Part shown: piece by piece, positions 19,059 through 28,240 of the stretch | Numbering within the stretch: position 1 is the first letter of the stretch | Layout of the letters: the number at the start of each line of letters is the position of its first letter | From: Oscillospiraceae bacterium | GTDB lineage: Bacteria; Bacillota; Clostridia; UMGS1810 | NCBI GenBank assembly: GCA_015068705.1 | Contig: SVJZ01000002.1 | Span: 1 to 50,583 of the forward strand | DNA: 50,583 bases | Direction: 5' to 3' | Notes under the pieces: generated by a model | Told to the model about the DNA's origin: nothing | Database searches by the model: none | The model's input: the letters and a program-made list of their open reading frames with translations, nothing else | Program-made: the position numbers and the translations under genes

Positions 19059-19259
19059 TCAGACAGTCTGTTTTAATTCCCTTTCACGAAGGATGGTTTT
19101 GATTCTGGCGATGGTGCGCTTCACGTCGGTGATCTGCCGGGGATTGTCCAGCTGGTTGGTCGCATGCTGGAACCGAAGATTAAACAGTTCAGCCTTGAGA
19201 TCGTCCAGTTTCTGAGTCAATTCCATATCGCTCAGGTCTCTGACTTCATTAATTTTCAC
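19059..19259 (-). CDS. rpmC: Ribosomal protein L29
   Basis: L29 lies at the peptide exit and helps dock SRP and trigger factor. The 66-residue helical protein reads [19 protein letters not shown] and [20 protein letters not shown]. The start is GTG at 19259, with GGAGGG eight bases upstream inside the end of rplP; no ATG is available at the right place. It overlaps rplP by 11 bp. Confidence 0.95.
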   Translation of the reverse strand: MKINEVRDLSDMELTQKLDDLKAELFNLRFQHATNQLDNPRQITDVKRTIARIKTILRERELKQTV

Positions 19260-19689
19260 TCGAATCACCCTCCATTTCCTGCATTTTACGAGTGATGAAC
19301 TTGGTTTTGATGGGAAGCTTGTGCTGCGCCAGGCGCATTGCTTCTCTCGCAATCGATTCATCCACGTCGCCGAGCTCAAAGAGAATCCGACCGGGTTTTA
19401 CAACTGCCACCCAGTACTCGGGAGAACCTTTACCGGAACCCATGCGGGTTTCAGCGGGTTTCTCAGTGATCGGCTTGTCGGGGAAAATCTTGATCCAAAC
19501 ATGTCCGCCACGCTTGATATAACGAGTCATCGCTACACGGGCAGCCTCGATCTGGTTGCTGGTGATCCAAGCAGGCTCCAGAGCCTGAATAGCATAATCA
19601 CCGTATGCAATCTTGTTGCCGCGGCTCGCTTCGCCTTTCAAACGACCGCGCATTACTCTTCTGTATTTTACTCTCTTGGGCAATAACAC
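19249..19689 (-). CDS. rplP: Ribosomal protein L16
   Basis: L16 organises the A-site region of 23S rRNA. The 146-residue protein starts [19 protein letters not shown] and has [20 protein letters not shown] and [20 protein letters not shown]. It overlaps rpmC and abuts rpsC, suggesting coupled translation. Confidence 0.97.
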   Translation of the reverse strand: MLLPKRVKYRRVMRGRLKGEASRGNKIAYGDYAIQALEPAWITSNQIEAARVAMTRYIKRGGHVWIKIFPDKPITEKPAETRMGSGKGSPEYWVAVVKPGRILFELGDVDESIAREAMRLAQHKLPIKTKFITRKMQEMEGDSSEN

Positions 19690-19691
19690 GA

Positions 19692-20474
19692 TTATCTACC
19701 TCCTTCACCTTTGGGTGCACGATTGGTCCGTGCATTATTGCCTTGACGGCTGCCTGCGGGTCTGCGACCTGCTCCGCCCTCTCTGCGTGCGGGACGGTTG
19801 TTGCGCGGTGCCTCCTCGGTAGCCTCCTGACGAAGCTGGCGATTTGCGTTGAGCACCTCGCCTTTGTAAATCCAAACCTTTACGCCGATACGACCATAAG
19901 TGGTGTTTGCTTCAGCAAAACCATAATCGATATCTGCACGCAGGGTCTGCAGCGGGATGGTACCCTCATGATAGTGCTCGGTACGTGCGATTTCGGCGCC
20001 GCCCAGACGACCCGAACAGCAAGTCTTGATGCCTTTTGCACCCAGCTTCATTGCACGCTGCATGCACTGCTTCATTGCACGACGGAAGGAGATACGGCGC
20101 TCCAACTGTGCTGCGATGTTCTCAGCTACCAGCTGTGCATTGGTGTCGGCATTGCGCACCTCGATGATGTTCACCGATACGTTTTTGCCAATCAGTTTCT
20201 CCACGTCTGCTTTGATCTTCTCTTTTTCTGCGCCACCGCGGCCAATGATGATGCCCGGTTTTGCTGCGTAGATGTTTACCCAAACCTTGTTATCGCGACG
20301 CTCGATCTCGATGCTCGAAATGCCAGCGGCAAACAGGGTTTTCTTCAGGTGCTTTCTGATATTGTAATCTTCTACAAGATAGTCACTGAACTCTTTTTTG
20401 TTGGCATACCACTTGGAATCCCAATCTTTGATAACGCCAACTCTCAATCCATGCGGATGTACTTTTTGACCCAA
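19692..20474 (-). CDS. rpsC: Ribosomal protein S3 with an extended basic tail
   Basis: S3 lies at the mRNA entry of the 30S head. The protein starts [20 protein letters not shown], has the KH domain ([20 protein letters not shown]) and the C-terminal domain ([29 protein letters not shown]). At 260 residues it is about 40 longer than typical S3 because of a tail rich in Arg, Gly, Asn and Pro (from about residue 212, e.g. [17 protein letters not shown]), probably disordered. Confidence 0.96.
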   Translation of the reverse strand: MGQKVHPHGLRVGVIKDWDSKWYANKKEFSDYLVEDYNIRKHLKKTLFAAGISSIEIERRDNKVWVNIYAAKPGIIIGRGGAEKEKIKADVEKLIGKNVSVNIIEVRNADTNAQLVAENIAAQLERRISFRRAMKQCMQRAMKLGAKGIKTCCSGRLGGAEIARTEHYHEGTIPLQTLRADIDYGFAEANTTYGRIGVKVWIYKGEVLNANRQLRQEATEEAPRNNRPARREGGAGRRPAGSRQGNNARTNRAPKGEGGR

Positions 20475-20493
20475 AATCCTTACCTCCTTTTCC

Positions 20494-20847
20494 TTATTCT
20501 TTTTCCTTCAGCACAACAGTGATGTGGCTGGTGCGTTTGCGAATGCGGAACGCTCTGCCCTGTGCACGGGGACGAATGCGCTTCAGAGTGGGACCCTGAT
20601 TTGCAAAAATCTCCGCTACATACAGTTTTTCAACATCCATGTCGTGGTTGTTCTCTGCGTTGGCAATTGCGCTCTTGAGCAGTTTTTCAACCAACTCGGC
20701 AGCAGCCTTCGGAGTGAACTTCAAGGTGGCGAGAGCCTCGCCTACCGGCTTATTGCGAATTAAATCTATCACAACTTTGACTTTTCTGGAAGAAATGCGA
20801 GCATAGCTGAGCTTCGCACGCGCTTCCTTACGGATTACTTCATCCAT
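20494..20847 (-). CDS. rplV: Ribosomal protein L22
   Basis: L22 lines the nascent peptide exit tunnel. The 117-residue protein shows [20 protein letters not shown] and the tunnel hairpin region [20 protein letters not shown]. Confidence 0.97.
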   Translation of the reverse strand: MDEVIRKEARAKLSYARISSRKVKVVIDLIRNKPVGEALATLKFTPKAAAELVEKLLKSAIANAENNHDMDVEKLYVAEIFANQGPTLKRIRPRAQGRAFRIRKRTSHITVVLKEKE

Positions 20848-20894
20848 GCGTAAATCCTCCTCTCATAAACGATGGGTAGACCGTCTGTCCCTGA

Positions 20895-21173
20895 TTATCT
20901 TGCGCCCGAGGTTTTGGAACCTGCGTGACCTTTATAGGTACGGGTGGGTGCAAACTCACCGAGCTTGTGTCCAACCATGTCCTCGCTTACATATACCGGC
21001 ACGTGCTTTTTGCCGTCGTGTACTGCGATGGTGTGGCCGACCATATCCGGGAAGATGGTGGATGACCGGGACCAGGTTTTGATTACCTTTTTGTCACCGG
21101 AGTTGTTCATATCAATAACCCTCTTTAAGAGGCGTTCTTCTACATAGGGTCCCTTCTTGACCGATCTGCTCAT
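20895..21173 (-). CDS. rpsS: Ribosomal protein S19
   Basis: S19 is in the 30S head and contacts S13. The 92-residue protein starts [19 protein letters not shown] and contains [20 protein letters not shown] and [16 protein letters not shown]. Confidence 0.97.
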   Translation of the reverse strand: MSRSVKKGPYVEERLLKRVIDMNNSGDKKVIKTWSRSSTIFPDMVGHTIAVHDGKKHVPVYVSEDMVGHKLGEFAPTRTYKGHAGSKTSGAR

Positions 21174-21206
21174 GATAAACCTCCTTCCAAATTCGGTTTC
21201 AACGCA

Positions 21207-22040
21207 TTATTTGCTGTTGCGTTTCTTCACAATATACTTATTGGAAGCTTTGTGCTTATTGCGGGTCTTGTAACCGAGCGTCGGTTTACCCCAAGGAGTA
21301 ACCGGGCTAGGCATACCGATGGGCGATTTGCCCTCACCGCCGCCGTGCGGGTGATCACAGGGGTTCATAACAACACCGCGGACGGTGGGTCTCCAACCCA
21401 TGTGCCGTTTACGACCGGCTTTACCGATGGAGATGTTCTCATGGTCGCCGTTGCCTACCTCGCCGATGGTTGCGCGGCAATCCATACGGATCATGCGAAC
21501 CTCGCCGGACGGCAGACGAACCTGTGCATAATCCCCTTCCTTTGCCATCAACTGAGCGGAGTTACCTGCCGAGCGCACCAGCTGTGCACCACGGTTGGGG
21601 AACAACTCAATGTTGTGAATCAAAGTACCGAGGGGAATGAACTTAATCTGCATCGCATTACCCGGCTTAATGTCAGCGCCTTCGCCCGACATCACAGTCT
21701 GACCTACTTTCAGGCCGTTGGGAGCGATGATGTAGCTCTTGACCCCGTCCTCATACTGGATGAGTGCAATGTTTGCACTGCGGTTGGGATCGTATTCGAT
21801 GGTGAGCACGGTAGCAGGCACGCCATCTTTGTTTCTCTTAAAATCGATAACTCTGTATTTCCTCTTGTTTCCGCCGCCTCTGTGACGAACGGTAATTCTG
21901 CCGTAAGAGTTTCTGCCGGAATTCTTCTTCAAAGGCTCCAGCAGGGACTTTTCGGGAGCAACCTTCGAGAGTTCCTCAAAGGTGGAAACCGTCATAAATC
22001 TGCGCGCGGGAGAGGTGGGATTAAAGCTTTTAATCGCCAT
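21207..22040 (-). CDS. rplB: Ribosomal protein L2
   Basis: L2 is needed for subunit association and peptidyl transfer. The 277-residue protein starts [18 protein letters not shown] and carries [20 protein letters not shown] and the conserved C-terminal [19 protein letters not shown]. Confidence 0.97.
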   Translation of the reverse strand: MAIKSFNPTSPARRFMTVSTFEELSKVAPEKSLLEPLKKNSGRNSYGRITVRHRGGGNKRKYRVIDFKRNKDGVPATVLTIEYDPNRSANIALIQYEDGVKSYIIAPNGLKVGQTVMSGEGADIKPGNAMQIKFIPLGTLIHNIELFPNRGAQLVRSAGNSAQLMAKEGDYAQVRLPSGEVRMIRMDCRATIGEVGNGDHENISIGKAGRKRHMGWRPTVRGVVMNPCDHPHGGGEGKSPIGMPSPVTPWGKPTLGYKTRNKHKASNKYIVKKRNSK

Positions 22041-22092
22041 TTCCTATTTGCCTCCTTCGTTTATACGATAACTTCACACGCGGGCTGTCGGC

Positions 22093-22386
22093 TTATGCCA
22101 GGCCCTCAAAGAATTCGATGGTCTTGCTGTCCTCGGTCAGCTTTACGGTAGCCTTTTTCCAGTCGGGACGTTTGCCCATACGCATACCCTGACGTTTGAT
22201 TTTGCCCATCACACGCGAGGTGGTGACTTTTGCAACCTTCACGCCGAAGATCTGCTCTACCGCTTTTCTGATCTCGATTTTGTTTGCATCAAGAGCAACC
22301 TCAAAGGTGTACTTCTTGTCTGCCAGCTGATCCATGCTCTTTTCCGAAATAATCGGACGGATGATGATGTCATGCATGTTTTCCAT
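22093..22386 (-). CDS. rplW: Ribosomal protein L23
   Basis: L23 is the trigger factor and SRP docking protein at the tunnel exit. The 97-residue protein shows IIIRPIISEKSMDQL, EVALDANKIEIRKAVEQIFG and GKRPDWKKATVKL. Its ATG shares one base with the rplD stop (TAATG), so re-initiation is likely. Confidence 0.97.
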   Translation of the reverse strand: MENMHDIIIRPIISEKSMDQLADKKYTFEVALDANKIEIRKAVEQIFGVKVAKVTTSRVMGKIKRQGMRMGKRPDWKKATVKLTEDSKTIEFFEGLA

Positions 22387-23009
22387 TATGCATACACCTC
22401 CTCAATCTTTTCTACGGCTGCTTTGGTGATGATAAACTTGTCGTGATTGAGGATATCATACACATTCAGGCAACCGACAAATGCGGTTTTTACACCGGGG
22501 ATGTTGCGAGCGGATTTTACAACCAGTTCGTCGTTATCACAGGTAACGATCAGCGCTTTGGAAGCTACCTCCAGTTTGGAGAGCATCTCGGCAACTGCCT
22601 TGGTTTTGATCTGCTCGAGTGCAATGTTGTCCATTACGATCATCTCACCCTCAGCAACTTTGCTGGAGAGAGCGCTGCGCATTGCAACACGTTTTACCTT
22701 CTTATTTACTGTATAGCTGTAATCTCTCGGCTTGGGACCCAAAGCAATACCACCCTTGGTCCACTGCGGAGAACGAATGGAACCCTGACGAGCACGGCCG
22801 GTACCTTTCTGTCTCCACGGCTTGATGCCGCCGCCACGCACTTCTGCGCGGGTCAGAGTGCTCTGAGTACCCTGACGCTGATTTGCCAGATAATTTACAA
22901 CCACCTGATGCAGAACGGATTTATTCACCTCTGCGCCAAACACAGCATCGCTCAGATTGATATCACCAACCTTGCTGCCTTCCATATTATACATTGCTAC
23001 GCTAGGCAT
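22386..23009 (-). CDS. rplD: Ribosomal protein L4
   Basis: L4 helps form the exit tunnel and in some bacteria autoregulates the S10 operon. The 207-residue protein shows [39 protein letters not shown] and [19 protein letters not shown]. Confidence 0.97.
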   Translation of the reverse strand: MPSVAMYNMEGSKVGDINLSDAVFGAEVNKSVLHQVVVNYLANQRQGTQSTLTRAEVRGGGIKPWRQKGTGRARQGSIRSPQWTKGGIALGPKPRDYSYTVNKKVKRVAMRSALSSKVAEGEMIVMDNIALEQIKTKAVAEMLSKLEVASKALIVTCDNDELVVKSARNIPGVKTAFVGCLNVYDILNHDKFIITKAAVEKIEEVYA

Positions 23010-23041
23010 TACAGTTTTCCTCCTTTCTCAAGCATTGTTCT

Positions 23042-23671
23042 TTATGCTTTGACCGAATTCTTTATTGTCAGCATGCCGCCCTTGGGACCCGGAACTGCAC
23101 CCTTAACCAGGATGAGGTTCTTTTCAACGTCCACTTTTACCACGTCCAGATTCTGGACAGTCACCTGCTCAACGCCCATGTGACCCGGCAGCTTCTTATT
23201 CTTCATTACGCGGGACGGAGTGGAGCATGCGCCCATGGAGCCTGCGCCTCTGTGGTAACCCGAACCGTGAGTCATGGGACCGCGGTGGGTGCCAAAACGC
23301 TTAACCGTACCTGCGAAACCTTTACCTTTGCTGATGCCGGTAACGTCAATCTTGTCGCCTTCAGCGAACACGTCAACCGAAATCACATCACCCACATTGA
23401 ACTCTGCCGCATTTTCCAGACGGAATTCGCGCAGCACCCGCTTTAACTCGGTGCCTGCTTTTGCATAGTGACCTTTGAGCGGCTTGTTAATGTGTTTTTC
23501 CTTTGCGTCGGTGTAACCAACCTGGATTGCATCGTATCCGTCGGTCTCAACCGTTTTCTTCTGCACAACCGTAACCGGTCCTGCCTCGACGACCGTCACC
23601 GGAATGACCAGTCCGTCCTCGGTGAAAATCTGGGTCATTCCCAGCTTTTTCCCCAAAATTGCTTTCTGCAT
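23042..23671 (-). CDS. rplC: Ribosomal protein L3
   Basis: L3 is one of the first proteins in 50S assembly. The 209-residue protein starts [20 protein letters not shown] and has the signature [20 protein letters not shown] and [14 protein letters not shown]. Confidence 0.97.
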   Translation of the reverse strand: MQKAILGKKLGMTQIFTEDGLVIPVTVVEAGPVTVVQKKTVETDGYDAIQVGYTDAKEKHINKPLKGHYAKAGTELKRVLREFRLENAAEFNVGDVISVDVFAEGDKIDVTGISKGKGFAGTVKRFGTHRGPMTHGSGYHRGAGSMGACSTPSRVMKNKKLPGHMGVEQVTVQNLDVVKVDVEKNLILVKGAVPGPKGGMLTIKNSVKA

Positions 23672-23753
23672 GTTACTTCCTCCTTATGGTTATTGGTTGA
23701 GGTGAACCCCCAACATGACCGCCGTGCGTCATGTCACGGCACTTCCTTCAGAC

Positions 23754-24068
23754 TCAGACCTGTTTGATCTCGATATCCACGCCCGCCGGCAGTGAAATCT
23801 TGAGCAAAGTCTCAATGGTCTTCGGCGCAGGCTCTAAGATGTCAATCAGACGCTTGTGAGTCCGCATCTCAAACTGCTCACGGGAGTCCTTATATTTGTG
23901 GACTGCGCGCAGAATGGTAACGATCTCCTTCTTGGTCGGGAGCGGAATAGGTCCGGACACCTTTGCACCGGAACGCTGAGCCGTTTCCACGATCTTCTGA
24001 GCCGACTGATCAATCAGCTGAGAATCATACGCCTTGAGTTTGATTCTGATTTTCTGACTATTCGCCAC
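23754..24068 (-). CDS. rpsJ: Ribosomal protein S10
   Basis: S10 is in the 30S head and also the NusE antitermination factor. The 104-residue protein reads [37 protein letters not shown] and [15 protein letters not shown]. The start is GTG at 24068 with AGGAGG eight bases upstream; the upstream in-frame ATG gives an extension unlike any S10. It is the first gene of the supercluster. Confidence 0.96.
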   Translation of the reverse strand: MANSQKIRIKLKAYDSQLIDQSAQKIVETAQRSGAKVSGPIPLPTKKEIVTILRAVHKYKDSREQFEMRTHKRLIDILEPAPKTIETLLKISLPAGVDIEIKQV

Positions 24069-24314
24069 TTCAGTACCCTCCTTACATAATTGAGTATGGT
24101 TGTGTCCATCGACAGTCAAAAAACAGTACACTTAGCCGTGCGTGTCGGCAAATGAGCATTATAAATCCCAGTTTTTGCAAACTGGGCATAATACACCTAT
24201 ACTGTGAATCTGACGCCCGAGTTCTATGATTCGGACATTCTCCGCGGAAATTGACCCGTGTTTGCTCCGGATACGTAACCTCCCGCATCATCGTCTGTCA
24301 TGCCACACTCGCTT
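24069..24314 (-). other. Long leader of the S10 operon mRNA
   Basis: About 240 nt separate the predicted transcription start from rpsJ. The leader has a clear stem-loop (CCCAGTTT at 24167-24174 with 24179-24186) and a GTGT/ACAC-flanked segment nearer rpsJ. The loop is not followed by a T-run, so it is not a terminator. A role in autogenous control by a ribosomal protein is inferred from other bacteria only. No ORF with a ribosome site was seen in it. Confidence 0.5.
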
Positions 24315-24343
24315 ATTTTATAACATTTTTACAACTTTTGCAA
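24315..24343 (-). promoter_or_regulatory. Promoter of the S10-spc-alpha supercluster
   Basis: On the minus strand -35 TTGCAA (24343-24338), a 17-bp A-rich spacer and -10 TAAAAT (24320-24315) fit sigma-A. It is the best promoter in the 383-bp gap between the xerD-like gene and rpsJ. Confidence 0.65.
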
Positions 24344-24451
24344 GTGTTTTTTTCATATTTTTCTGATTTTTGGGCGTTTTTTGAAATTTCGTTAAAATTG
24401 CACAAATACAGGCAGTGTATTTTGTTGTTAAGTTATATATTTTTAAGGCAC

Positions 24452-25330
24452 TTACGCACGGGGATGTGCTTTGTTGTATACATCCTTTAAATGTGTCTTC
24501 ATCAGCCGGGCATAGATTTGAGTAGAAGACAGGTCGCGATGCCCCAGCATTTCCGAGATGGCATTTAAGTCGGCTCCGTTTTCCAACAGATGTGCCGCAA
24601 ACGAATGGCGCAGGGTATGCGGCGTAATATCCTTTCCGATTTGTGCCTTGTCTGCATACTCTTTGATAATCTTCCAGAATCCCTGCCGGGTCAAACGATT
24701 TCCATTGCAGTTTACAAATAATGCAGGTGTTTCCTTCTCACCCACCAGTGTTTTGCGAGCACCATCGAGATAGTTCTCCAGTGCGGTCACACATGCCCTG
24801 CCAAGCGGAATGATTCTTGCCCGATCGGAACCCACGCACTTTAAAAAGCCCAATCCCGGTTCGACATCCTCCACATTCAACGCAACCAATTCAGACACCT
24901 TGATACCACTTGCATACAATAATTCCAGCATGGCTTTGTCGCGGCAACCCCGCACCGTATCATCCGGCTGCGCTAAAAGCAAATCCACTTCCTCCATGGT
25001 AAGCACCTGGGGTAACCTCTTTTCCTGACGGGGTGTTTCCAATTGTTCTGCAGGGCTGGCCGCAATCAACCCCCGCCCCACAAGATAACGATAAAAGGAA
25101 CGAAGAGAAGCCGCCGCTCTCGACACCGAAGAAATTGCCCTCCCGTTTTTTTGCATATATAATAGGTAGGAAATGATATTGGTTTTGGTAACCGTCAAAA
25201 GACCGAGTGAATGCTCAGTTACATATTCCGAAAACTGTACCACATCCCGTTGATAAGATTGAAGCGTATTATTGGATACATGCTTGTCGGCCACCAGAAA
25301 TTTTGTAAACTCCACCACAATCGAATCCAT
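24452..25330 (-). CDS. XerD-like tyrosine recombinase with altered catalytic residues
   Basis: This 292-residue protein has the two domains of XerC/XerD: an N-terminal SAM-like DNA-binding domain (about 1-95) and a C-terminal catalytic domain. His, Arg, His and Tyr of the active site are present (HTLRHSFA, LGHRDLSSTQIYA). The first Arg, normally in GLRVSEL, is Lys (ASGIKVSEL), and the beta-hairpin that normally carries the catalytic Lys (GKGNKER) reads VGSDRAR, so that Lys is missing. It follows spoIIM, as xerD neighbours spoIIM in Bacillus. Chromosome dimer resolution would be the family role; activity is doubtful from the residues seen. Confidence 0.85.
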   Translation of the reverse strand: MDSIVVEFTKFLVADKHVSNNTLQSYQRDVVQFSEYVTEHSLGLLTVTKTNIISYLLYMQKNGRAISSVSRAAASLRSFYRYLVGRGLIAASPAEQLETPRQEKRLPQVLTMEEVDLLLAQPDDTVRGCRDKAMLELLYASGIKVSELVALNVEDVEPGLGFLKCVGSDRARIIPLGRACVTALENYLDGARKTLVGEKETPALFVNCNGNRLTRQGFWKIIKEYADKAQIGKDITPHTLRHSFAAHLLENGADLNAISEMLGHRDLSSTQIYARLMKTHLKDVYNKAHPRA

Positions 25331-25363
25331 CTGTCGCCTTTCCTCTCTTGTTAAAATCTTTGG

Positions 25364-25993
25364 TCAAAAAAACAATCGCACCAATGCCGGAGCGATCAAC
25401 GCATCCACCAGACTGCACACACAAAGCACCGCAAACAAAAGCACCATTGTTGTGCCAAACCAAAGCACTTCCCTGTTTGGCTGCCCGGCCGCCGGATACT
25501 CCCGCCTTCCACGGCGACTCGCCGCAAATCGAACACACATCACACACATCAATAAGTATATGGGCAACATCACCATGCAAGAGGGAAACAGGGTCAATGC
25601 CGATAACCATGTTCCTTTCCAGCCGTAGCATCGCACCGCAAACCCCGCCGTAAATCCCGTGGAAAACCCTTTGAATCCCAAAAACATCCCGTTGGCCGCC
25701 GCCGTCCATATACTCAGCGATACCAAAAACGAAAACACAGTATACTTGAGATTTTCCATCACGCAAACCTTCATCACATCAAGCGGTTCTGTTTCGCCGG
25801 CACTTTGTGACAAAAATCGTTCCATATCACCCGACAATGCCTGGCTCTGTTCTGCGCCAACCGATGCCGCCATTCCTGCCCCCAAGCAAAGCCCTACCAG
25901 ATATGCAGTCAATGCCGCTATGTAAAGCAGACGATTTTTTCGCAGATGTTCCCCTAAAAAGTCCCGTCCTCTCAATTTCCATCCCTCCTGCAC
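25364..25993 (-). CDS. spoIIM: Stage II sporulation protein M family membrane protein
   Basis: SpoIIM works with SpoIID and SpoIIP in septal peptidoglycan remodelling and engulfment. This 209-residue protein has about five hydrophobic segments (e.g. LYIAALTAYLVGLCLGAGM, YTVFSFLVSLSIWTAA, GMFLGFKGFSTGFTAGFAV) in the SpoIIM arrangement with a short N-terminal cytoplasmic stretch. It lies between proC and the xerD-like gene with gaps of about 32 bp. It points to an endospore-forming ancestry. Confidence 0.85.
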   Translation of the reverse strand: MQEGWKLRGRDFLGEHLRKNRLLYIAALTAYLVGLCLGAGMAASVGAEQSQALSGDMERFLSQSAGETEPLDVMKVCVMENLKYTVFSFLVSLSIWTAAANGMFLGFKGFSTGFTAGFAVRCYGWKGTWLSALTLFPSCMVMLPIYLLMCVMCVRFAASRRGRREYPAAGQPNREVLWFGTTMVLLFAVLCVCSLVDALIAPALVRLFF

Positions 25994-26025
25994 AGTTATT
26001 ACATCCTATGCGAGGGTGGACAACT

Positions 26026-26841
26026 TCATTCCTCGTTTTTCTTTGCGACATCACGCATGGCAAACGCCTTTTGGGTGCATACCTGCGCAGCATCCTCAAC
26101 CGCCGCACGAAATCCTGCCTTTTCCAGAGCAATCACTGCATCAATGGTAGTGCCGCCGGGAGAACATACCATATCCTTAAGCGCGCCCGGATGCACACCG
26201 CTTTCCAATGCCAGCTTTGCAGAACCCAGCACCGTCTGTTCTGCAAGCAGATAGGCATCCTGACGGGGGATTCCATTTTTTACTCCGGCATCTGCAAGCG
26301 CCTCGATAAACATAAATACAAACGCAGGAGAAGAACCATTGATGGCAATGCACTTGTCAATGGCATCCTCCGACACCACCAGTGTTTTTCCGACACAATC
26401 AAAGATACTGCGTGCAAAATCCGCCTCTTGTTCTGTCACGCCTGCGCCATAGCTGATTACCGTCATGCCCTCGCCTACTTTCAGCGCAAGGTTGGGCATG
26501 ACCCGTACCAGATGAACGCCATCCCCCAGATGCTTCCGCAAAAATTCCAGGGTAATTCCTGCGGCAATGGAGATAACGGTCTTTCCATCCACCAGACCCG
26601 ACGCACGCACCTCATCCAGTACACTACCCATCACCTGCGGCTTTACCGCCAGTACCAGGCAATCTGCCTGACCAACCACCTGGGCAAGCGAACACACCTG
26701 CACACCCAGCTTTTTTATTTCCTCGGAAATATGAATGTCATGCACATAGATATCCTGTGCAGCCATTCCGCCGGCATTTACAAGCCCTGCAATGATTGCG
26801 CCGCCCATGTTTCCGGCACCGATAAATCCAATCGTCCGCAT
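26026..26841 (-). CDS. proC: Pyrroline-5-carboxylate reductase
   Basis: ProC makes proline from pyrroline-5-carboxylate with NAD(P)H. The 271-residue protein opens with the Rossmann motif TIGFIGAGNMGGAIIAGL, has VLAVKPQV, RVMPNLALKVGEGMTVI and the C-terminal signature DMVCSPGGTTIDAVIALEK. It is the first gene of a probable three-gene transcript with spoIIM and xerD-like. Confidence 0.95.
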   Translation of the reverse strand: MRTIGFIGAGNMGGAIIAGLVNAGGMAAQDIYVHDIHISEEIKKLGVQVCSLAQVVGQADCLVLAVKPQVMGSVLDEVRASGLVDGKTVISIAAGITLEFLRKHLGDGVHLVRVMPNLALKVGEGMTVISYGAGVTEQEADFARSIFDCVGKTLVVSEDAIDKCIAINGSSPAFVFMFIEALADAGVKNGIPRQDAYLLAEQTVLGSAKLALESGVHPGALKDMVCSPGGTTIDAVIALEKAGFRAAVEDAAQVCTQKAFAMRDVAKKNEE

Positions 26842-26886
26842 GAAAACTCTCCTCCTGCCCTGTTTACATAAAAAGTCGTATTTTTT

Positions 26887-26915
26887 ATTTTACCACACCA
26901 TTCCCACACTTGCAA
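26887..26915 (-). promoter_or_regulatory. Promoter of proC
   Basis: On the minus strand -35 TTGCAA (26915-26910), a 17-bp spacer and -10 TAAAAT (26892-26887) lie 45 bp upstream of proC. It is divergent from the gluQRS promoter. Confidence 0.7.
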
Positions 26916-26946
26916 GAGTTTTTTATGTAAACTTATACTGTTTCGG

Positions 26947-26975
26947 TTGAATCCACCCCCAAAATATGCTATACT
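26947..26975 (+). promoter_or_regulatory. Promoter of gluQRS
   Basis: The plus strand has -35 TTGAAT (26947-26952), a 17-bp spacer and -10 TATACT (26970-26975), with a leader of about 27 nt. Confidence 0.72.
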
Positions 26976-27008
26976 GTTTTCATATATTATAGGAAAGGAT
27001 TGGTTTCC

Positions 27009-27944
27009 ATGTCTTCCGTGGTCGGACGCTTTGCCCCCTCTCCCAGTGGTCGGATGCATCTGGGTAATCTGTTCAGTGCACTGCTTGCCTGGTTGTCGGT
27101 GCGTGCACAAAATGGCATGATGGTACTTCGTATGGAAGACCTCGACCCACAACGCACCAACCGCGAACGCGCCCAGGCGCTCGAGCATGACCTTTCACTG
27201 TTTGGATTGGATTGGGATATGGGCGGCAGCAAAGGCGGCCCTCACGCGCCCTATTATCAGAGTGAACGCTCCGCATATTATCAATCTGTTCTTGACCGTC
27301 TGGATGGCATGGGCTTGATCTATCCCTGCTTTTGTACCCGTGCTCAGCTTCACGCCGCAAACGCGCCGCACGCCTCAGACGGCGAACTGATTTATGACGG
27401 CTCATGTCGCAATCTGTCGAAAGAAGAAATCACTACACGCTGTCAGTCCCGTTCTCCTGCACTTCGCCTTCGGGTACCCGATAAAATCATCACCATCAAC
27501 GATTTGCACTATGGCTCCGTAGCGCAGAATCTCAAAACCGATTGCGGCGATTTTATTCTGCAGCGTTCGGACGGTGTGTTTGCCTACCAGCTTGCAGTGG
27601 TTGCAGATGATGCCGCCATGGGCATTACCCAAATCGTACGCGGTCGGGATTTGCTCTCCTCCGCACCCCGTCAGGCATATCTGTTTGAATTACTGGGCGC
27701 CCCCACACCACAGTTTGCGCACATTCCCCTCCTGCTCGCACCCGACGGGCATCGTCTTTCCAAACGGGAATCAGATATCAGCCTGGACGCACTCCTCTCC
27801 CAAGGAAAATCTCCGCAGTCCATTCTTGGTAAACTGGCATATATTGCCGGATTGATTGACCGCCCCGAACCGGTTACTGCGCAAGATCTCATCCCCCATT
27901 TTTCGTGGAGCAAAATTCCGCACCGGGATATTGTATTGCGGTAA
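27009..27944 (+). CDS. gluQ: Glutamyl-Q tRNA(Asp) synthetase
   Basis: GluQRS attaches glutamate to the queuosine at position 34 of tRNA(Asp). The 311-residue protein is a truncated GluRS without anticodon-binding domain: FAPSPSGRMHLGN (HIGH motif), LRMEDLDPQRT, the zinc region CFCTRAQL with Cys in YDGSCRNL, and KMSKS-like RLSKRESD. I prefer the ATG at 27009, 10 bases after AAAGG, over the TTG at 27000, which almost touches the ribosome site. Its presence implies the cell makes or salvages queuosine. Confidence 0.92.
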   Translation: MSSVVGRFAPSPSGRMHLGNLFSALLAWLSVRAQNGMMVLRMEDLDPQRTNRERAQALEHDLSLFGLDWDMGGSKGGPHAPYYQSERSAYYQSVLDRLDGMGLIYPCFCTRAQLHAANAPHASDGELIYDGSCRNLSKEEITTRCQSRSPALRLRVPDKIITINDLHYGSVAQNLKTDCGDFILQRSDGVFAYQLAVVADDAAMGITQIVRGRDLLSSAPRQAYLFELLGAPTPQFAHIPLLLAPDGHRLSKRESDISLDALLSQGKSPQSILGKLAYIAGLIDRPEPVTAQDLIPHFSWSKIPHRDIVLR

Positions 27945-27989
27945 CCGTCATCCCACGCACATCATATAATATGTGTGGGGGTGAATACA

Positions 27990-28202
27990 ATGGATCTGCG
28001 TAACAATCAAATCACCGTAAAAGAACTGCTTGCCAATCCGCAGGCGCGCGCACTCATTGAAGGTGAATTTCCGGGGCTTTTGCAAAATCCCGTTGTTCAC
28101 ATGGCAACAAACATGACCTTGCAACAGGTATTGAAAAGTGCCGCCCGCTTTACCGACCAACAAAAGCTCGACCGCGTGCTTGCGCAACTCAAGGCACTCT
28201 GA
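27990..28202 (+). CDS. Small helical protein of unknown function
   Basis: This 70-residue protein reads ITVKELLANPQARALIEGEF, GLLQNPVVHMATNMTLQQV and a final helix to AQLKAL. I recall similar helical modules (a T.x.ELL.NP.A.A.L pattern followed by a P.L and M.L..V segment) at the C-termini of some clostridial carbohydrate-active enzymes, but cannot verify this. GGGGGTG lies six bases before the ATG at 27990; a GTG at 27975 is less likely. It follows gluQRS by 45 bp and ends at a shared terminator. Confidence 0.7.
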   Translation: MDLRNNQITVKELLANPQARALIEGEFPGLLQNPVVHMATNMTLQQVLKSAARFTDQQKLDRVLAQLKAL

Positions 28203-28211
28203 CCAACGAAA

Positions 28212-28237
28212 AAAGACCCGCCATATCGCGGGTCTTT
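28212..28237. terminator. Bidirectional terminator between convergent genes
   Basis: A perfect 10-bp stem (AAAGACCCGC at 28212-28221 with 28228-28237) is followed by TTTCGTTT-type sequence on the plus strand and by a run of six Ts on the minus strand. It serves the small protein gene and the esterase gene that converge here. Confidence 0.88.
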
Positions 28238-28240
28238 CGT

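Noticed and set aside
24080-24110. Second rpsJ promoter, TTGACT-17-TACTCA, near 24085-24113
   Set aside because: The -10 is poor, and a much better promoter lies at 24315-24343.
24167-24186. Terminator in the S10 leader
   Set aside because: The stem is good but is followed by ATTTATAATG, not a T-run.
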